DNA of 42,423 nucleotides from Gammaproteobacteria bacterium (GTDB taxonomy: Bacteria; Pseudomonadota; Gammaproteobacteria; Steroidobacterales; JABDKV01), in contig JAHEKH010000208.1 in NCBI GenBank assembly GCA_024638445.1, positions 1-42,423 on the forward strand. The letters run 5' to 3'. Both the position numbers and the translations under genes were made by a program. The stretch's first letter is position 1. Every line of letters starts with the position of its first letter. A model generated the notes under the pieces. It saw nothing but the letters and a program-made list of their open reading frames with translations. It ran no database searches and was not told where the DNA came from. Below are positions 17,853-25,876 of this stretch, one piece after another.

Positions 17853-19751
17853 ATGAGCCTGGTTCGACTCGACCGCATCGGTCTGCGTTTCGGTGAGCAG
17901 CACATCCTTCGCGACGCCTCGCTGACGCTGGAGAACAACGAGCGCGTCTGTCTGATCGGCCGCAACGGTGCCGGCAAGACCACGCTGTTCAAAATCATCA
18001 CGGGCCAGCTCGAACCGGACAACGGCGAAATCCACTACCGGGACGATCTGCGGGTCAGCCAGCTGGCGCAGACGTTGCCGGAAGATCTCGGTCACACGGT
18101 ACGCGAAACCGTGGCGCTCGGGCTGGACAAGCTGCAGGCGCTTCACCGGGAATACAACGCGCTGTCGAGCCAGGAACTCGACAAGGCCGGGCTGCGCGAT
18201 CTCGAGGCCCTGCATCGGCGCATCGATGCGGCCGGCGGCTGGAATATCGAGCAACTGGTCGAAACGGTCATCTCCGACCTGCAGTTGCCAGGTGACCGGT
18301 ATCTCAAAGAGCTGTCGGGTGGCTGGCGGCGCCGGGTCGCGCTGGCCCGGGCACTCGTTAGCCGCCCCGACCTGCTGCTGCTGGACGAACCGACCAACCA
18401 TCTCGATCTCGCAACAATAGACTGGCTGGAGCACCGGGTGCGCGGATTCCCCGGCAGCGTCATGTTCATTACCCACGATCGTGCGTTTCTCCAGAAGCTG
18501 GCCACCCGCATCGTCGAACTCGACCGGACAAAGCTGGTCAGCTGGCCGGGCGATTACCGCAACTACCTGCGCCGCAAAGACAAGGCGCTGGAGGATGAGG
18601 CCACCGAGAACGCCCGCTTCGACAAGAAGCTCGCCCAGGAGGAGGCCTGGATTCGTAAGGGCATCAAGGCCCGGCGTACCCGCAACGAGGGACGCGCGCG
18701 GGCGTTGATGGCAATGCGCGACGAGCGGGCGCAGCGTCCCGCGCGTCAGCGGACCGCGCATATCAATATCGACGAGGCTCAGCAGAGCGGGCGTAAGGTC
18801 ATTCGCGCCAAGAACGTGTCCTACGGTTTCGGCGACGAGAAGCTGATCGAAAACTTTTCGATCAAGATCATGCGGGGCGACCGTATCGGGTTGATCGGCA
18901 ACAATGGAGTCGGCAAGAGCACCTTGCTGCGTTTACTCCTGGGTGAGCTGGAACCACAGAGCGGGACCATCAAGCACGGTACCGGCCTCCAGACCGGTTA
19001 CTTCGACCAGCTGCGCCAGGATCTCGACCCGAATCGCACCGTGGCCGAGAACGTCGGTGATGGTGGCGACTACATCACGATCAACGGCAAGCCGCGCCAC
19101 GTGGTGGGATACCTGCGCGGCTTTCTCTTCGACGCGAAACGGGCCATGAGCCCGGTGACCATGCTGTCGGGTGGTGAGCGCAACCGCGTAATCCTGGCCA
19201 AGCTGTTTACCCGGCCGACCAACCTGCTGGTGCTGGACGAACCGACCAACGATCTCGATATCGAGACGCTGGAGGTGCTGGAGCAGCGATTAGTGGATTA
19301 CCAGGGAACGCTGCTGGTGGTCAGTCACGACCGCGAGTTTCTCGACAACGTCGTCACCAGTATTCTGGTCTTCGAGGCTGACGGCTCGATTCGCGAGTAT
19401 GTCGGTGGCTACAGCGACTGGGCCCGGCGTGGGCGCGAGCTCGCTGAACTGGACGATCCGCGTAACGAGAAGAAGAAGGCGAAGGCCGACGAGCGGGCGC
19501 GGCAAAAAGCGGAAGCGCCACGCAAGCTCAGCTACAGGGAGAAACGCGAGCTGGACGCGTTACCGGCACAGGTCGAGTCACTGGAGGCTGAACTCGCGGA
19601 ACTGCAGGCGCAGATCGCTGCGGAGGGTTTTTACAGCCGGCCCTATGAAACGGTGCAGCCAGTGCTGGACCGGCTGGCTGAAGTGAATGACGCGCTGGAC
19701 CGTGCGACGGAACGCTGGGTCACCCTGGAGGCTGTCAGGGACCACCCCTGA
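17853..19751 (+). CDS. uup: ABC-F family ATPase Uup
   Basis: 632 residues with two ABC domains and no membrane part. Walker A motifs are GRNGAGKTT (36-44) and GNNGVGKST in the second half; signature motifs are LSGGWRRR and LSGGERNR; Walker B motifs are LLLLDEPTNHLD and LLVLDEPTNDLD. The C-terminal coiled-coil tail (about 550-625, rich in Glu, Arg and Leu) distinguishes Uup from EttA. In E. coli Uup acts on ribosomes or branched DNA and affects transposon excision. It is the third gene of the ggt-like/CDF/uup cluster; no functional link between them is obvious. It ends 63 nt before the convergent amtB. Confidence 0.93.
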   Translation: MSLVRLDRIGLRFGEQHILRDASLTLENNERVCLIGRNGAGKTTLFKIITGQLEPDNGEIHYRDDLRVSQLAQTLPEDLGHTVRETVALGLDKLQALHREYNALSSQELDKAGLRDLEALHRRIDAAGGWNIEQLVETVISDLQLPGDRYLKELSGGWRRRVALARALVSRPDLLLLDEPTNHLDLATIDWLEHRVRGFPGSVMFITHDRAFLQKLATRIVELDRTKLVSWPGDYRNYLRRKDKALEDEATENARFDKKLAQEEAWIRKGIKARRTRNEGRARALMAMRDERAQRPARQRTAHINIDEAQQSGRKVIRAKNVSYGFGDEKLIENFSIKIMRGDRIGLIGNNGVGKSTLLRLLLGELEPQSGTIKHGTGLQTGYFDQLRQDLDPNRTVAENVGDGGDYITINGKPRHVVGYLRGFLFDAKRAMSPVTMLSGGERNRVILAKLFTRPTNLLVLDEPTNDLDIETLEVLEQRLVDYQGTLLVVSHDREFLDNVVTSILVFEADGSIREYVGGYSDWARRGRELAELDDPRNEKKKAKADERARQKAEAPRKLSYREKRELDALPAQVESLEAELAELQAQIAAEGFYSRPYETVQPVLDRLAEVNDALDRATERWVTLEAVRDHP

Positions 19752-19790
19752 CCCGCCGGTGCGGCCAACCGAAGCTGGCGCACCGGCGGG
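19752..19790. terminator. Inverted repeat between convergent uup and amtB
   Basis: CCCGCCGGTGCG (19752-19763) and CGCACCGGCGGG (19779-19790) are perfectly complementary over 12 bp, with a 15-nt loop that can extend the stem by CCA/TGG around one bulged base. No T-run follows on either strand, so it is not a textbook intrinsic terminator. Its place between two convergent genes suggests a shared transcription barrier or an RNA 3'-end structure. Confidence 0.45.
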
Positions 19791-19814
19791 AGGGATGGTG
19801 TGGGGGCTCGTAAA

Positions 19815-21134
19815 TTAACTCTCTGAGGCTTGCGGCGCCGCGACCATCGGGGAGCTGATGGCGGCAGAAGGCGTACCGCTGCCTGTCCCCGAGCCGGGGG
19901 CAAACTCCGGATAGGCCTCCAGCCCGCATTCGCCGACATCGACGCCTTCGTACTCTTCCTGTTCGGAAACCCGGATGCCGAACACCGCGCGGATGACCCA
20001 CCAGGCCGCGAAGCTCACCAGGAATCCCCAGGCAAAGATCACGCCGATACCGAGCAGCTGGGCGCCCAGGCTGGCTTCGTCATTCGACAGCGTCACCGCC
20101 AGCAGACCCCAGATGCCGACAACGCCGTGCACCGAGATTGCGCCTACCGGGTCGTCGACCCGCAGCTTGTCCAGCAACACGATCGAACCGACGACGAGTA
20201 CGCCGCCGATAGCGCCAATGGTCGTGGCCAGCAGCGGTGCCGGCGTAAGGGGTTCGGCGGTGATTGCGACCAATCCGGCCAGCGCGCCGTTGAGGGCCAT
20301 CGTCAGGTCAGCCTTGCCGAACCAGAGCCGGGCCAGCACCAGCGCGCCGACCAGTCCGCCCGCCGCGGCCATATTCGTGTTGACGAAAACCAGCGCGACG
20401 GCATTGGCTTCGCCAACGTCGGAGACTTTGAGTTCCGAACCGCCGTTGAATCCGAACCAGCCGAGCCACAGGATGAAAGTGCCCAGCGTCGCCAGCGGCA
20501 GGTTGCAACCCGGGATGGCGCGAACCTGGCCGTCCGGACCGTACTTGCCCATGCGCGGACCAAGCAACAGGACACCGGCCAGCGCGGCTGCAGCGCCAGT
20601 CATGTGAACGACACCCGAGCCGGCAAAATCGAGGAATCCGGCGCTGTCGAGAAAACCGCCGCCCCATTTCCAGTATCCCTGCACCGGGTAAATGAAGCCG
20701 GTCATGATGATCGCGAAGGCCAGGAAAGCCCACAGCTTCATGCGCTCGGCCACCGCACCCGACACGATCGACATCGCGGTTGCCACGAATACAACCTGGA
20801 AAAAGAAATCGGACAGCTGCGAGTAGTAGGGGGCGTCATCGCCGCCGGCGAGTACCGCTGCGGCAGCATTATCCTCGGCGCCCAGCATGCCGATACCCGG
20901 GATGAAGGCGTTGACGGCATCGCCATACATTATGCCGTAGCCGCACAGCATGTACATGATGCAGGCAATCGAGTACAGCCCGACATTCTTGGTCAGGATC
21001 TCGGCGGTGTTTTTGGCCCGCACGAGTCCTGCCTCCAGCATGGTGAAGCCGGCGGCCATCCACATGACCAACGCCCCGCACATGAGGAAATAAAAAGTAT
21101 CCAGCGCGTAGCTGAGTTCGATCACTTTGTCCAC
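19815..21134 (-). CDS. amtB: Ammonium transporter Amt
   Basis: 439 residues with about eleven membrane helices. The twin pore histidines are His177 in GSGVVHMTG and His336 in GAISVHGVVGIWG; the Phe gate region (SDFFFQ) and WFGFNGGSE are present. Amt conducts ammonium across the inner membrane and is blocked by GlnK-type P-II proteins. The cytoplasmic tail keeps the EEYEGVDVGECGLEAYPE core that contacts P-II, then adds about 30 residues rich in Ser, Gly, Ala and Pro. It is the last gene of torF-glnK-amtB, 22 nt behind glnK, downstream of a sigma-54 promoter. Confidence 0.96.
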   Translation of the reverse strand: MDKVIELSYALDTFYFLMCGALVMWMAAGFTMLEAGLVRAKNTAEILTKNVGLYSIACIMYMLCGYGIMYGDAVNAFIPGIGMLGAEDNAAAAVLAGGDDAPYYSQLSDFFFQVVFVATAMSIVSGAVAERMKLWAFLAFAIIMTGFIYPVQGYWKWGGGFLDSAGFLDFAGSGVVHMTGAAAALAGVLLLGPRMGKYGPDGQVRAIPGCNLPLATLGTFILWLGWFGFNGGSELKVSDVGEANAVALVFVNTNMAAAGGLVGALVLARLWFGKADLTMALNGALAGLVAITAEPLTPAPLLATTIGAIGGVLVVGSIVLLDKLRVDDPVGAISVHGVVGIWGLLAVTLSNDEASLGAQLLGIGVIFAWGFLVSFAAWWVIRAVFGIRVSEQEEYEGVDVGECGLEAYPEFAPGSGTGSGTPSAAISSPMVAAPQASES

Positions 21135-21156
21135 GTTCTGCTCCTGACTAAAAAAA

Positions 21157-21495
21157 CTAGATGGCCGCTTCGCTGATTTCGCCGGTCCGCACCCGGGTGA
21201 CCTGCTCGAGTTCGGTTACGAGGATGCTGCCGTCGCCGACGCGGCCGGTGCGCGCCGCGGCGACGACGGCCTCGATGACCTGCTCGTAAACGTCGTCATG
21301 TACCGCCGTTTCGAGCTTGATCTTGGGCCGGAAGCGCTTGTCGTATTCTGCCCCGCGGTAGAACTCCGCCTGGCCGCAATGACGCCCATAGCCCTCGATC
21401 TCGGTCAGCGTCGCACCCTGCACCCCGAGACTGGAAAACGCATTGCGAACGTCGTCCACGCGGTGAGGATCAATTACGATGGTGACCAGCTTCAT
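21157..21495 (-). CDS. glnK: P-II family nitrogen regulator with altered effector residues
   Basis: 112 residues that align without gaps to E. coli GlnB/GlnK. The T-loop keeps Tyr46 and Tyr51 (YRGAEY; Tyr51 is the uridylylation site), and Lys58, Gly87-Asp88-Gly89, Arg101 and Arg103 are in place. However, Gln39 (which coordinates Mg with 2-oxoglutarate) is His, Lys40 is Cys, Lys9 is Asp, and Lys90 (an ATP phosphate contact) is Ser. The protein is probably the partner of the adjacent Amt, but its response to ATP/ADP and 2-oxoglutarate may differ from the standard. It lies 8 nt behind the porin gene and 22 nt before amtB. Confidence 0.93.
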   Translation of the reverse strand: MKLVTIVIDPHRVDDVRNAFSSLGVQGATLTEIEGYGRHCGQAEFYRGAEYDKRFRPKIKLETAVHDDVYEQVIEAVVAAARTGRVGDGSILVTELEQVTRVRTGEISEAAI

Positions 21496-21503
21496 CGGCC
21501 GGT

Positions 21504-22133
21504 CTACCTCGCGCCCTTGCCGAAATCGAAGCTCTTGCCGATGCCGAAGACGATGTTGTTGTTCTCGCTGCCACCGCCAAGCGTGTCGTCGCTGTAGACC
21601 CAGGCGAGTGACAGATCGATCTCGTTGATCGCGAAGTTGTAGCCGAGCGTGTAGTACTCACCGTCGAAATCGCTACCGAAGGTGCCGACGACGCCATAAA
21701 CGCCGCTGTCGTGCTCGTAGGTGGCCGACACGAAGGTGTAGTCCTGGGTAGGCCCGGTGAAGTTATCGTATTCGCCGAGCGCAACGTCGAGCGTGACACC
21801 ACCATAGCCACCGCTGAGGTTGAGTTCGCGGTAGGTGTCGTCAAAATCGTCGGTGTAAAAATAGCCGGTCGCCCCGAGACCGAAGGCGAACTCGCCGACT
21901 TCCCAGTTGTAGCCGCTGTAAAGGTCTACTTCGGCGCCGGTGCCGACGTCCGCGGCCCACGTGCCGGCATAGAAGCCACCGGCTTCGTAGTCGAGACCGC
22001 CCTGCGCCGAGGAGTCGCTTTGCGGCACGCCGCGGAAAATGTAGTGGCTCTGCCACCCGAGGTTGCCGGAAAAATCGGCCTGGGCCGACGCTGCCGCCAG
22101 CCCCAGGGCCAGAATCGCGATGATTCGTGACAT
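21504..22133 (-). CDS. TorF-family putative outer-membrane porin
   Basis: 209 residues from the ATG at 22133, which follows GGGAGAG and starts a signal peptide ending ASAQA (cut before Asp20). An open frame extends 23 codons upstream but would bury the signal. The mature part is rich in Gly, Tyr and Asp, with alternating hydrophobic patterns (SHYIFRG, VDLYSGYNWEVG, LAWVYSDDT) and ends in a short beta strand, as in small beta-barrels of the Gcw_chp/TorF family. Family members are often found beside P-II and Amt genes, so a role in getting a nitrogen source across the outer membrane is plausible but unproven. First gene of the operon. Confidence 0.82.
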   Translation of the reverse strand: MSRIIAILALGLAAASAQADFSGNLGWQSHYIFRGVPQSDSSAQGGLDYEAGGFYAGTWAADVGTGAEVDLYSGYNWEVGEFAFGLGATGYFYTDDFDDTYRELNLSGGYGGVTLDVALGEYDNFTGPTQDYTFVSATYEHDSGVYGVVGTFGSDFDGEYYTLGYNFAINEIDLSLAWVYSDDTLGGGSENNNIVFGIGKSFDFGKGAR

Positions 22134-22185
22134 GGGTCTCTCCCGTTGGTTGATTGACAAAAGCTGGCGGGCTTTGTCACACCAA

Positions 22186-22201
22186 AGCAGGAATCGTGCC
22201 A
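22186..22201 (-). promoter_or_regulatory. Sigma-54 (RpoN) promoter of torF-glnK-amtB
   Basis: On the minus strand the site reads TGGCACGATTCCTGCT. The -24 box TGGCACG is a perfect match to the RpoN consensus, and GG and GC are separated by exactly 10 bases. The transcript should start near 22175, about 42 nt before the porin ATG. Two NtrC-like sites lie upstream, which supports nitrogen control of the operon. Confidence 0.8.
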
Positions 22202-22253
22202 ACGCCGCTAAGACACTGAATGACAGGGTTTCAGGACACTGATGCGGCGTCTG

Positions 22254-22270
22254 TGCGCCATCATTGCGCA
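22254..22270 (-). promoter_or_regulatory. NtrC-like enhancer site, promoter-proximal
   Basis: TGCGCCATCATTGCGCA is a 17-bp dyad that matches 11 of 14 defined positions of the NtrC pattern TGCACCA-N3-TGGTGCA. It is centred about 87 bp upstream of the predicted sigma-54 start. Its centre is 43 bp from the next site, about four helical turns, so dimers would bind on the same face. Confidence 0.55.
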
Positions 22271-22296
22271 GCGGCGGAACACCGCTGCGGTGCTAA

Positions 22297-22313
22297 CGCA
22301 CCAATTCGGTGCC
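22297..22313 (-). promoter_or_regulatory. NtrC-like enhancer site, promoter-distal
   Basis: CGCACCAATTCGGTGCC contains a perfect GCACC-N5-GGTGC dyad and matches 11 of 14 positions of the NtrC pattern. It is centred about 130 bp upstream of the predicted start, a usual distance for an enhancer, and lies immediately after the argH stop codon. An 8-bp hairpin (CGCAGCGG, 22267-22274, with CCGCTGCG, 22282-22289) stands between the two sites. Confidence 0.6.
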
Positions 22314-22314
22314 G

Positions 22315-23607
22315 TCAGCCGGGCAGGGCGTCGAGGCGTTCTCGCAGCCGGTCGAGCTGCAGGTTGCCGGCGGCGCCCGGTGACACGCGGGCCTCGATAC
22401 TCGCAGCCGGCGTCATGCCGCTGTCCGGGTTCGCAGCCGACTTGGTCTGGCGGTAGGCCTCGCGAAAGGGCACGCCATCACGGGCGAGCTGGATGGCCCG
22501 ATCGGTGGCATACAACCCGGGCTCGATCGCCGCCTCGAGTCGCTCCCGGTCGAAACCGGTGTCCCGCACCAGGCCGGGCAGGCACTCCATGGCGGCCAGG
22601 CCGCGTCCAAAACCGCGCAGCACGGGGGCCTTGGTTGCCTGCAGGTCACGGTGATAGCCGCTCGGCAGGCTCAACACGCTCTCGATTTCGGCCTTCGCGC
22701 CCGCGACAGTCGCATGCGCCGCCCGGAGCAGTTCGACCAGGTCGGGATTGCGCTTGTTGGGCATGATTGACGAACCCGTGGTGTAAATATCCGGCAAGTG
22801 GACGAAGCCGAATTCGGCGCTGGTGAACAGGCTCAGGTCCCACGCATAGCGGCGCACATCCTGCAGAGCCTGGCCGAGCGCCGCCAACGCCTGGAGCTCG
22901 AACTTGCCGCGGCTGTTCTGGGTGTATACCGGGTTGATCTGCGTGCGGCCGAAGTTCAGCGCAGCGCTGGTGTATTCGCGGTCGAGCGGCAGGTTGACAC
23001 CATAGCCCGCCGCGGTCCCCAGCGGGTTGGCGTCGATCCAATCGGCGGTCGCGGCCGCCAGCGCCGCATTGTCGATAAACGCTTCGGCAAATCCGGCGAA
23101 CCAGGTGCCCACGGTCGATACGACGGCACGCTGGAGGTGGGTGTAGCCCGGCATCGGCCAGTCGGCATGATCGTTGGCCTGCAGCAGGCAGGCGTCGGCG
23201 GCATCGCGGCAGTGCTGCCCCAGTGCGGCCAGGGCGTCGCGCAGGAACAGCCGGGTCGCCACCAGCACCTGGTCGTTGCGGCTGCGCCCGGTATGCACCC
23301 TGGCGCCGGTCTCGCCCAGCTTGTCGGTAAGCCAGGACTCGATTGCCGAGTGGCCGTCCTCGAAGCGCTCGTCGAGCTGCAGCTCGCCCGCCGCAAAACG
23401 TTGGTCGATCGACTGGAGCTCAGTCACCAGTGCACCGCATTCGTCGTTGTCCAGGACACCGATCCGGGCGAGCCCTTCGACATGCGCAATCGTCGCGCGA
23501 ATGTCATAGCGCAGCAGCTCCCGGTCGAGGATCACGTCCTCGCCGGCGAGGAATTTCATGATCCGCTCGTCGGTGGCAGTCGTTTCAGTGCTCCAAAGCA
23601 AGCTCAT
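22315..23607 (-). CDS. argH: Argininosuccinate lyase
   Basis: 430 residues, a little shorter than E. coli ArgH (457). It splits argininosuccinate into arginine and fumarate, the last step of the pathway. The family signature reads GSSIMPNKRNPD (278-289) with its catalytic Ser, and TGRSRNDQV and PGYTHLQRA (His157) are intact. MPNKRNPD in place of the commoner MPQKKNPD is, as I recall, seen in Xanthomonas-type enzymes. It is the last gene of the arg operon and overlaps the argC end by 23 nt. Alternative starts inside would remove the conserved N-terminal helix, so 23607 is kept. Confidence 0.95.
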   Translation of the reverse strand: MSLLWSTETTATDERIMKFLAGEDVILDRELLRYDIRATIAHVEGLARIGVLDNDECGALVTELQSIDQRFAAGELQLDERFEDGHSAIESWLTDKLGETGARVHTGRSRNDQVLVATRLFLRDALAALGQHCRDAADACLLQANDHADWPMPGYTHLQRAVVSTVGTWFAGFAEAFIDNAALAAATADWIDANPLGTAAGYGVNLPLDREYTSAALNFGRTQINPVYTQNSRGKFELQALAALGQALQDVRRYAWDLSLFTSAEFGFVHLPDIYTTGSSIMPNKRNPDLVELLRAAHATVAGAKAEIESVLSLPSGYHRDLQATKAPVLRGFGRGLAAMECLPGLVRDTGFDRERLEAAIEPGLYATDRAIQLARDGVPFREAYRQTKSAANPDSGMTPAASIEARVSPGAAGNLQLDRLRERLDALPG

Positions 23608-24550
23608 CGCTCAGCCCCTCGAGTTCGCGCTGTCCGCAGGTAAGGTTGATGTTCTGGATGGCCTGGGTCGCGGCGCCTTTCAGCAGGTTGTCCAGCGTGG
23701 CAAAGACCACCAGGCGGCGGCCGTCGGCCGACAGTTGCCAGCCACCGACCGTGGCCCGGTGCTTGCCGGCGGCGGCCGCAACCAGCGGCGTCTCGTCGGT
23801 AATCCGGATGAGCGGTTCCCGGCCATAGGCACGCTCATAGGCCATGCGCACATCTCCGTGAGTCATCGCCCCGGCCAGCGTCATGGTAACGGTCATGGAT
23901 ATGCCGCGGAAAAACTCCGCGACATGCGGGAAGAACCGCACCTCCTTGCCGAGCTGGTGGCTGACCTCGCGTTCGTGCAGGTGACCAATAGGCTGGTACG
24001 GGAGCAGGTTGTCGGCCAGCACCTGCGGGTCGTTTTTCTGGCTCGGCTTGGTGCCCGCACCGCTGTAGCCGGAAACGCCGAAGCAGTGCGGCGGCTCGTC
24101 GATGAACTGGGCCAGCGGCGCGATAGCGAGCTGCATGGCGGTGGCATAGCATCCCGGGTTGCTGATCCGCTTGTTCCCGGCAGCCCGGTCCCGGTAAAGC
24201 TCCGGCAGGCCATAGTGCCAGTCGTTGTCGAAACGATGATCGCCGCTCAGGTCGATAATGATCCTGTTGCCGTCGTCCAGCCGGCCTGCATAGTCGGCCG
24301 CCAGCCCGTTGGGCAGCGCCAGCACACAGACATCGACCGGGCGTTGAACCAGTTCTTCGGCCTCGAGTGCCTCGAAGCGCAGATCCGTATCGGCATCGCC
24401 GAGATAGCCGGCAACGGACTGGCCCCGGAGTTCTCGCGAGCTGGCGTAAGCCAGCTCCAGCCCGGGGTGGTTTCCGATCAGGCGCATCAGCTCGCGGCCA
24501 ACATAGCCGCGGGCGCCGACCAGGCCTACTGTCAGGGGAGATGCAGTCAT
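23585..24550 (-). CDS. argC: N-acetyl-gamma-glutamyl-phosphate reductase
   Basis: 321 residues. ArgC reduces N-acetylglutamyl phosphate to the semialdehyde with NADPH. The nucleotide-binding start is VGLVGARGYVGRELMRL (8-24) and the catalytic cysteine is Cys134 in SNPGCYATA. The segment GVSGYSGAGTKPSQKN is also typical. The gene starts 9 nt behind the argAB fusion, which supplies its substrate, and runs 23 nt into argH. Confidence 0.96.
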   Translation of the reverse strand: MTASPLTVGLVGARGYVGRELMRLIGNHPGLELAYASSRELRGQSVAGYLGDADTDLRFEALEAEELVQRPVDVCVLALPNGLAADYAGRLDDGNRIIIDLSGDHRFDNDWHYGLPELYRDRAAGNKRISNPGCYATAMQLAIAPLAQFIDEPPHCFGVSGYSGAGTKPSQKNDPQVLADNLLPYQPIGHLHEREVSHQLGKEVRFFPHVAEFFRGISMTVTMTLAGAMTHGDVRMAYERAYGREPLIRITDETPLVAAAAGKHRATVGGWQLSADGRRLVVFATLDNLLKGAATQAIQNINLTCGQRELEGLSDELALEH

Positions 24551-24559
24551 CGTGATACC

Positions 24560-25876
24560 TCAGTAAAGCGTTTCGCCGGTGGCGAGGGCGTGATCGACAC
24601 AGCGGCTGATCGCGCCCATGTCGTCGAGCCCGTACCAGTACACTGTCCAGTCTTCGGTCTTGATGCAGCCGTCGCAGTGCTGGAAGTAAAAGCGGTTGAT
24701 CGGGTTGTCGGGCCGGGCCCGCCAGTAGAGCTTCGGGTGTTCCTTGCGCAACCGCCGCCAGAGCGCGGACCCCAGTCCCTCGCCCTTGGCTTTCTCAGTG
24801 ACCGCAAATTTGTCCAGCCGCGGCACCGGGCCGCCGTGCACGATAATCGCGGCGGCACGATAGCTCTCGGCGATGTAGGCGGCGGTCAACTCCGTGTTGG
24901 CGGTGTAGGTCTGCGAAAGCCGGCGACCAAAGCTCGACTCGATCAGTTCACGCAGTCGTTCGATATCTACAGATTCCCAGTCATGATGGGCGATGAGTTG
25001 TTCGCCGAGCCGCACGAAGGTGCCAGATCCGCGGTGGGTGAACAGCTCACGGGCCAGCAGCGCCGGTTTGGTAATTGACACCGATGACGTCGGCGGCAGG
25101 TCGCGCAACAGCTCGTTGACCTGTTCGAGTTTCAGGCGCATGCCCGAGTGCAGCCAGTCCTGGCGGATCAGGCGATCATAGTCAGTAGCCAGGTTGATGG
25201 AGGGAATTAGCCGGCCGTCGCCATCGAGAATGCCGCCCGTGCCGGTCAGGAACACGGTTTTCAGCGGCTGGATTTTACGCACCAGCGCCTGGGTGGCGAC
25301 ATCGGCATTGATGTTGACGATCTGGCCGTCCGCGGTTTCGCCCAGCGGCGAGATCACCGGGATGACGTGATCGTCGACCGCGTGCCGCAGCTGGTCAAGA
25401 TGAATCTTTCGAATCGTGCCGACCATGCCATAGCGCTCGCTGTCGAGCATCTGCGCTTCGAATACACCGCTGGTTACCGGCATTGCGTTGCTGCCAGCAT
25501 CGCGCAGCGACTTTACCATCATCATGTTCTGCTTCATGAAAACGCGCCGGGCGATGTGCAGGACTTCGGGCGACGTCACCCGCAGGCCGTCGCGGATCTC
25601 GCTGTCGATTCCCTGGTCGGTCAGTGCCTGGTTGAGCTGCGGACCCGCCCCGTGCACGACGATCGGCGTCAGTCCGACCTGCTGCAGGAAAATCAGCGAG
25701 GAGGTCAGCTCGGCCAGATCCGTCTGCAGCGTCGAGCCCCCGATCTTGATGACCGCGAACTGCGCGGCATCGAGATCCGAGTAACGCTGCAGGTACTGGC
25801 GGATTTCCTTCTCGCCGCCGAGGTTGTCGAGCAGCCGGCGAATCGTAGTCCGCACCTGGCGGTTGTTCGTGCTCAT
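24560..25876 (-). CDS. argB: Bifunctional N-acetylglutamate synthase-kinase (fused ArgA/ArgB)
   Basis: 438 residues in two parts. Residues about 1-290 are an amino-acid kinase domain (AVIKIGGSTLQTD, PIVVHGAGPQLNQAL, NINADVATQALV), as in N-acetylglutamate kinase. Residues about 300-438 are a GNAT-type acetyltransferase domain of the vertebrate/Xanthomonas NAGS type (AAYIAESYRAAAIIVHGG, LDKFAVTEKAKGEGLGSALWRRL, NPINRFYFQHCDGCI). Together they make and phosphorylate N-acetylglutamate, the first two steps of arginine synthesis. An open frame extends 19 codons upstream, but the ATG at 25876 overlaps the argE' stop (ATGA), matching the spacing style of this operon. Confidence 0.93.
   Translation of the reverse strand: MSTNNRQVRTTIRRLLDNLGGEKEIRQYLQRYSDLDAAQFAVIKIGGSTLQTDLAELTSSLIFLQQVGLTPIVVHGAGPQLNQALTDQGIDSEIRDGLRVTSPEVLHIARRVFMKQNMMMVKSLRDAGSNAMPVTSGVFEAQMLDSERYGMVGTIRKIHLDQLRHAVDDHVIPVISPLGETADGQIVNINADVATQALVRKIQPLKTVFLTGTGGILDGDGRLIPSINLATDYDRLIRQDWLHSGMRLKLEQVNELLRDLPPTSSVSITKPALLARELFTHRGSGTFVRLGEQLIAHHDWESVDIERLRELIESSFGRRLSQTYTANTELTAAYIAESYRAAAIIVHGGPVPRLDKFAVTEKAKGEGLGSALWRRLRKEHPKLYWRARPDNPINRFYFQHCDGCIKTEDWTVYWYGLDDMGAISRCVDHALATGETLY

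Noticed and set aside
23558-25078. A 506-codon open frame on the plus strand opposite argC and argAB
   Set aside because: It mirrors conserved arg genes, its translation shows no family pattern, and long antisense frames are common at this GC content.
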